Both the position numbers and the translations under genes were made by a program. DNA of 64,000 nt from Bacteroidota bacterium (GTDB lineage Bacteria; Bacteroidota; Bacteroidia; B-17B0; Aurantibacillaceae): contig JAFDXR010000004.1 of NCBI GenBank assembly GCA_018267825.1, positions 62,001-126,000 of the forward strand, in the 5' to 3' direction. This document shows positions 60,136 through 64,000 of this stretch, in pieces. A model generated the notes under the pieces. It saw only the letters and a list, made by a program, of their open reading frames with translations, did no database searches and was not told the origin of the DNA. The stretch's first letter is position 1. Each line of letters starts with the position of its first letter.

Positions 60136-61467
60136 ATGCTCTGGCACATCCTGAAATACCTCATGGGATTTACAGTCGCTGTTTTTTACAAGCGGCTGCA
60201 GGTTCACAATGTCAAATCCATCCGGGTCAAAGGACCTGTGATTATTGCCATGAATCACCCCAATGCGTTTATGGACCCTATTGCTTTCACCACACGCGTG
60301 TATCCTCCCAAAGTGATGTACCTGGCGCGAGGTGATGTATTCAAACCAGGCTTGATCAGTCGCTTATTAGAGAGCATTGGTATCGTCCCTATTTTCAGGG
60401 TGCAGGATGGTGGTAAAGAAGGTTTGAAGAAAAATGACGCGACCTATCGCCGCGTAAATTACCTCCTGGATCATAACAATAAGATCATCATTTTTGCAGA
60501 AGGACTTTGTGTGCAGGAACGCCGCCTTCGTCCACTCAAAAAAGGTGTGCCCCGCATGGTGTTTGGCGCCATGAAAGAGATTAGTCACCCCGAACTTTGT
60601 GTAGTGCCTGTAGGTGTCAACTATTCCAACCCTAAGAATTTCCGCAGCGATGTGTTTTTCAATATCGGTGAGCCCATCTATGTACGTGATTACATGAAAG
60701 ATTATGAGGCCGCGCCCGCCAAAACCATGAACCGCTTTTTACAGGACCTGGAACCACGCATGCGCGAACTCATCGTACACATTAACGACCCGGCTGATGA
60801 TGTACTCGTAGAAAATATGGAGGAACTCTATAAACGCGAATCCTGCCGTAAACAACATCTCAATTACCGCAACCTGGAACACAGCCACCGCATTACAGGC
60901 CAGATCATTGACACAATAAACCGGGTTTCAGAAGAGCATGCTGCAAAAAAAACAGAATTGAAAAAAGACACTACCAGGTTCCTGAAAGAACTTCACAAAG
61001 GAGGATTACGTGTCTGGCTGCTTGAGACCTATCATCAGAAGCAGTTAAATTACCTCGTGCTGAGTCTGCGTATTCTGATTCTGCTATTGGGCTTACCAAT
61101 TTATATCATGGGACTCATTGGTAATTATATCCCTTATAAACTCTCCGATGCCATTCCCAATAAAATGGTCAGGGAAGTGGAATTTTCCGCTTCCTTCAAA
61201 CTTGGCGTCGGCTCACTCCTCTTCCCACTCTATTACCTGGCTGTTTTTTTCATAACCTATGCCTTTTCACCCCATATCGGCTGGCCTTTGTTAGTGATCT
61301 TATTATCGATTCTTAGCGGCTGGTTTTGTCTCTACTACTCCCCTTTCCGTAAAAAAACACGTGGCATATTCCATGCACTGCGTTTAAAATCATCGCGTCC
61401 GGAAGCCTGGAAGCAACTCCGTCAGGAAAGGGAAATGCTCATCAGCCGATTTGAACAACTGGCTTGA
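60136..61467 (+). CDS. PlsC-type lysophospholipid acyltransferase
   Basis: 443 residues. The H-x4-D motif is MNHPNAFMD, followed by ESIGIVPIFRVQDGGKEG and FAEGLCVQERRLRPLKKGV. These are the motifs of glycerophosphate acyltransferases. A C-terminal region with two to three membrane helices (about 300-400) is an addition seen in larger Bacteroidota members. It acylates a lipid intermediate at the membrane. It starts three bases after the TonB-like gene. Confidence 0.88.
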   Translation: MLWHILKYLMGFTVAVFYKRLQVHNVKSIRVKGPVIIAMNHPNAFMDPIAFTTRVYPPKVMYLARGDVFKPGLISRLLESIGIVPIFRVQDGGKEGLKKNDATYRRVNYLLDHNNKIIIFAEGLCVQERRLRPLKKGVPRMVFGAMKEISHPELCVVPVGVNYSNPKNFRSDVFFNIGEPIYVRDYMKDYEAAPAKTMNRFLQDLEPRMRELIVHINDPADDVLVENMEELYKRESCRKQHLNYRNLEHSHRITGQIIDTINRVSEEHAAKKTELKKDTTRFLKELHKGGLRVWLLETYHQKQLNYLVLSLRILILLLGLPIYIMGLIGNYIPYKLSDAIPNKMVREVEFSASFKLGVGSLLFPLYYLAVFFITYAFSPHIGWPLLVILLSILSGWFCLYYSPFRKKTRGIFHALRLKSSRPEAWKQLRQEREMLISRFEQLA

Positions 61468-61561
61468 CCCTGACGTTTTTTTGCATATCTTAACAGGTGT
61501 TAAAATGACGCCAAACAGATTGGCACAGGATTTGGATTTCTGATTTGAAAAAACGCACACC

Positions 61562-62410
61562 ATGAAACTTACAAAGCATATTGCAGTTTATACAATATCC
61601 GTTGCCACTGCCCTTGCTTTTTGTTCTGCCGCTTTAAACACAAGCAAAGAACACACCCTTTCCCAGGTTATTACTCCATCTTCCAGCCTGAAAGAATTAC
61701 CTACCACCAATAATGCAGCCTTCAAAGAAGGCGAAGTTCTTTCATACCGCCTGCACTACGGGATTATTGATGCCGGTGTGGCTGTACTGGAAGTAAAACC
61801 CCAGGTTATGGAGGTTTCCGGCCGTAAAGTGTATCATATCGTTGGTAATGGTTATTCAAAAGGTACCTTCGATTTCTTTTTCAAAGTACGCGACCGCTAT
61901 GAAACATATATCGATAAAGATGCCATGCTCCCGTGGTTGTTTGTTCGCCGTGTGGAAGAAGGTGGCTATAAAATAAATCAGGATTACACATTCAATCAGT
62001 ATACCAACAAAGTTGATATTGGTGGTGGCGAAAAATTTGACGTTCCCGAAGGCACGCAGGATATGATCTCCGCATTTTACGCTGCCAGGAATATGGATTT
62101 CTCCAATGCCAAAATCAACGATGTATTTTCAATCAATAGTTTCGTTGATAAGGAAGTATGGCCACTCAAAATCCGTTACGTCGGGAAAGAAGAAATTGAA
62201 ACAGACCTTGGTAAATTCAGATGCCTGAAATTCCGCCCGATTGTTCAGAAAGGTCGCATCTTTAAAAGCGAGGAAGACCTGAACGTATGGATCACAGATG
62301 ATAAAAACCACATTCCTGTGCGTGCACAGGCTAAAATCCTGGTGGGTTCCATTAAACTCGATATCACCAACATGAAAAACCTGGCCAACACCACCGCAGA
62401 AATCAAGTAA
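61562..62410 (+). CDS. DUF3108 protein
   Basis: 282 residues with a signal peptide (AVYTISVATALAFCSAALNT). The mature protein is a beta-rich DUF3108 domain (FKEGEVLSYRLHYGIIDAGV, HIVGNGYSKGTFDFFFKVRD, NVWITDDKNHIPVRAQAKIL). Periplasmic; the role is unknown but the fold suits lipid or cell-envelope binding. Confidence 0.85.
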   Translation: MKLTKHIAVYTISVATALAFCSAALNTSKEHTLSQVITPSSSLKELPTTNNAAFKEGEVLSYRLHYGIIDAGVAVLEVKPQVMEVSGRKVYHIVGNGYSKGTFDFFFKVRDRYETYIDKDAMLPWLFVRRVEEGGYKINQDYTFNQYTNKVDIGGGEKFDVPEGTQDMISAFYAARNMDFSNAKINDVFSINSFVDKEVWPLKIRYVGKEEIETDLGKFRCLKFRPIVQKGRIFKSEEDLNVWITDDKNHIPVRAQAKILVGSIKLDITNMKNLANTTAEIK

Positions 62411-62432
62411 CCATGTATTCAAAATAATTGAA

Positions 62433-62465
62433 AGGATATGACTGAAAAGTCAATATCCTTTTTTA
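62433..62465 (+). terminator. Terminator after the DUF3108 gene
   Basis: AGGATATGACT-GAAA-AGTCAATATCCTTTTTT: an 11-pair stem with one mismatch and six T. Confidence 0.85.
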
Positions 62466-62478
62466 TTTTTGAAACACG

Positions 62479-63483
62479 ATGGAATTACCAAAAGAAATTG
62501 TTGAGCGCGTTAATCAGCTCGAAGAAAAATACAGCTCCATGGGCCAGAGCCTGGAGAGTTACCTAGATGGCCTGTTATTATCAAACTACCTCACCTACTG
62601 GGATTATACACAGGTAGATACCCTGTTGACCCTTCAAAATCCGAAAACGGATTTCCCGGATGAACTGATCTTCATTATTTATCACCAGATCACTGAGTTA
62701 TATTTTAAACTGTCGCTTCACGAATTCAACCAGATTGCCAACAACGGACGCCATATAAAACCAAATGGCCACGACCTGGGATGGAAAAACAGCCTCGATG
62801 TGAAGTTCTTTACCGAACGCGTTGTCCGCATTAACCGCTACTTCGAAGCACTCACCAAATCCTTCGATATTATGGTTGACGGCATGGAACGCGAACAGTT
62901 TTTACGTTACCGTATGGCGCTTTTACCAGCCAGTGGCTTCCAGAGTGCTCAATACCGCATGATCGAAATAAGTGCTACCGATTTTTTCAACCTCGTTGAT
63001 AAAGATGTAAGGCCTCAGTTTGAAGGGAAACAGGCCTCTATCGAAGAGATGTTCCCATTCATATATTGGAATAAAGGCGCCACAGAACTGGCAACCGGTA
63101 AAAAAACACTTACACTCGAGCAATTTGAGAAGAAATATTCGGAAAAATTTATGGCACTCGCCAACGAATACAAAACCAAGAACCTCTGGGCCAAATACAA
63201 AGCCCTTAGTCAGCAGGATCAGCAGAACCCACAACTGATCAATGCCCTCAAGGAACTGGATGTGAATGTGAATGTAAACTGGCCGCTGATGCACTATAAA
63301 TCGGCAGTGCGTTACCTGAACCAGGGACAGGACGATGTGCCTGCCACCGGTGGAACAAACTGGCAGAAATACCTGCCACCACGCTTCCAGAAACGTATTT
63401 TCTACCCGGAACTCTGGAGCGCCGAAGAAAAGGAAAACTGGGGCAAAGGCTGGGTGGAAACCAATGTATTCAGAACCCGCTGA
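62479..63483 (+). CDS. Tryptophan 2,3-dioxygenase family protein
   Basis: 334 residues, helical. YHQITELYFKLSLHEFNQIA and MALLPASGFQSAQYRMIEIS are the heme-pocket and substrate motifs of the family, in which the HQ-x-x-E segment and ASGFQS are conserved. It would open the indole ring of tryptophan to N-formylkynurenine. A TATTTTTG box at 62464-62471 directly before the ATG suggests a very short leader. Confidence 0.88.
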   Translation: MELPKEIVERVNQLEEKYSSMGQSLESYLDGLLLSNYLTYWDYTQVDTLLTLQNPKTDFPDELIFIIYHQITELYFKLSLHEFNQIANNGRHIKPNGHDLGWKNSLDVKFFTERVVRINRYFEALTKSFDIMVDGMEREQFLRYRMALLPASGFQSAQYRMIEISATDFFNLVDKDVRPQFEGKQASIEEMFPFIYWNKGATELATGKKTLTLEQFEKKYSEKFMALANEYKTKNLWAKYKALSQQDQQNPQLINALKELDVNVNVNWPLMHYKSAVRYLNQGQDDVPATGGTNWQKYLPPRFQKRIFYPELWSAEEKENWGKGWVETNVFRTR

Positions 63484-63525
63484 TTAAAGGCAATAATTCC
63501 CTATATTTAACGTTTAACATACGGT

Positions 63526-64000
63526 TTGCGCAAATTAGCCCTATATATTTCCATTTTCACTGCTGCCCTGGGTATGGCCCAGATCGGTGGCACAAAAACA
63601 TTCCGCTTCCTGGATCTTCCGATACCGGCCCGGGCCAATGCACTGGGCGGAAATGGTACCATGGCCATCTGGGATGATGATATTAACCTTTCCTACAGCA
63701 ATCCGGCCCTGCTGAACCATAACTGCAACAACCAGTTTGCCTTTAACTATGTGAATTATGTGGCGGACCTCAATTATGGAAATTTTGCCTATGCCCACCA
63801 TTTTAAGAAAGTAGGTACGTTCGCTGCCGGAATTCAATATTTTAACTACGGTAAATTTGATGGCCGCGATGAGTATGATGAACAAACCGGAAAATTCAAT
63901 GCCGCGGATTATTCCTTAAACCTGAGCCTGTCGAGACCAATAAGTAAAGACAGTTGTTTTTCAGTTGGTATAACTGCCAAAACCATTTATTCGCATTACG
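63526..64000 (+). CDS. porQ: Type IX secretion system protein PorQ (5' part; continues past window end)
   Basis: The frame is open from TTG at 63526 to the window end; no ATG fits, so TTG (or an upstream start not recognised) is inferred. A signal peptide (ALYISIFTAALGMAQ) is followed by the PorQ hallmarks GGTKTFRFLDLPIPARANAL and WDDDINLSYSNPALLN and a FadL/OmpP1-like strand pattern. PorQ is an outer-membrane component of the T9SS, which would export the surface proteins found at 1-600 and in the provirus. Confidence 0.8.
   Translation, partial: MRKLALYISIFTAALGMAQIGGTKTFRFLDLPIPARANALGGNGTMAIWDDDINLSYSNPALLNHNCNNQFAFNYVNYVADLNYGNFAYAHHFKKVGTFAAGIQYFNYGKFDGRDEYDEQTGKFNAADYSLNLSLSRPISKDSCFSVGITAKTIYSHY

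Overview
The window comes from a Bacteroidota chromosome, probably from the Chitinophagia/Sphingobacteriia side of the phylum (the rank below phylum is a guess). The evidence is PKD plus gliding-motility-type C-terminal domains, a type IX secretion (T9SS) PorQ gene, a PUR-alpha-like DUF3276 gene, an S46 dipeptidyl-peptidase, a GWxTD protein, and promoters with the Bacteroidota -7 box TAnnTTTG.

Left flank (1-3265): the end of a large T9SS-exported PKD protein, an AlkD-like DNA alkylation repair protein overlapping an SPL-type radical SAM gene, and a convergent pirin. Right flank (35269-64000): tRNA-Pro, a DEAD-box helicase, a broken cation-efflux gene beside an Nramp-like transporter, tRNA-Ser, a GWxTD protein, a glycosyltransferase, a sodium:solute symporter, guaB, def, a PUR protein, a lipoprotein methyltransferase, a GNAT/Crp/AhpD cluster, a DUF72 protein, a metallophosphoesterase, an MBOAT plus AlgJ/AlgX-like O-acetylation pair, a DPP11-like peptidase, dihydroorotase, a TonB C-terminal protein, an acyltransferase, a DUF3108 protein, a tryptophan dioxygenase-like protein and the start of porQ.

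The middle (about 3266-35280, 32 kb) is an integrated element in the 3' end of tRNA-Pro. It is bounded by a 14-bp direct repeat and carries a complete tyrosine integrase with arm-type repeats at both ends. An S24-type repressor with two palindromic operators diverges from an early module (3371-6988) that has a winged-helix protein followed by iteron-like repeats. A minus-strand island (6992-14657) carries three proteins with T9SS features, an alpha-CTD-like protein and two copies of a structured RNA. A rightward late operon (15322-30087) encodes a transglutaminase-like protease/membrane polyprotein, small beta-rich candidate capsid proteins, a holin, a membrane-anchored GH19 lysozyme, DdrB/ParB-like and LPD29-like polyvalent proteins, a RecA/RadA-type ATPase and a fibre-like protein. 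A right-hand accessory block (30278-33944) has lipoproteins, DUF3825 and a PD-(D/E)XK nuclease.

I see no terminase, portal, tape measure, sheath or baseplate. Together with the abundance of small membrane proteins and the fused ATPase, this makes a tailless, membrane-containing temperate virus the best reading. The capsid assignments are inference. The most novel sequence-level signals are the paired pseudoknot RNAs at 13104-14210, the 10-bp-phased repeat array before the late operon, the TCAACAACG motif clusters, and the repeated L-N/D-G-L/I-G motif in the large late proteins.
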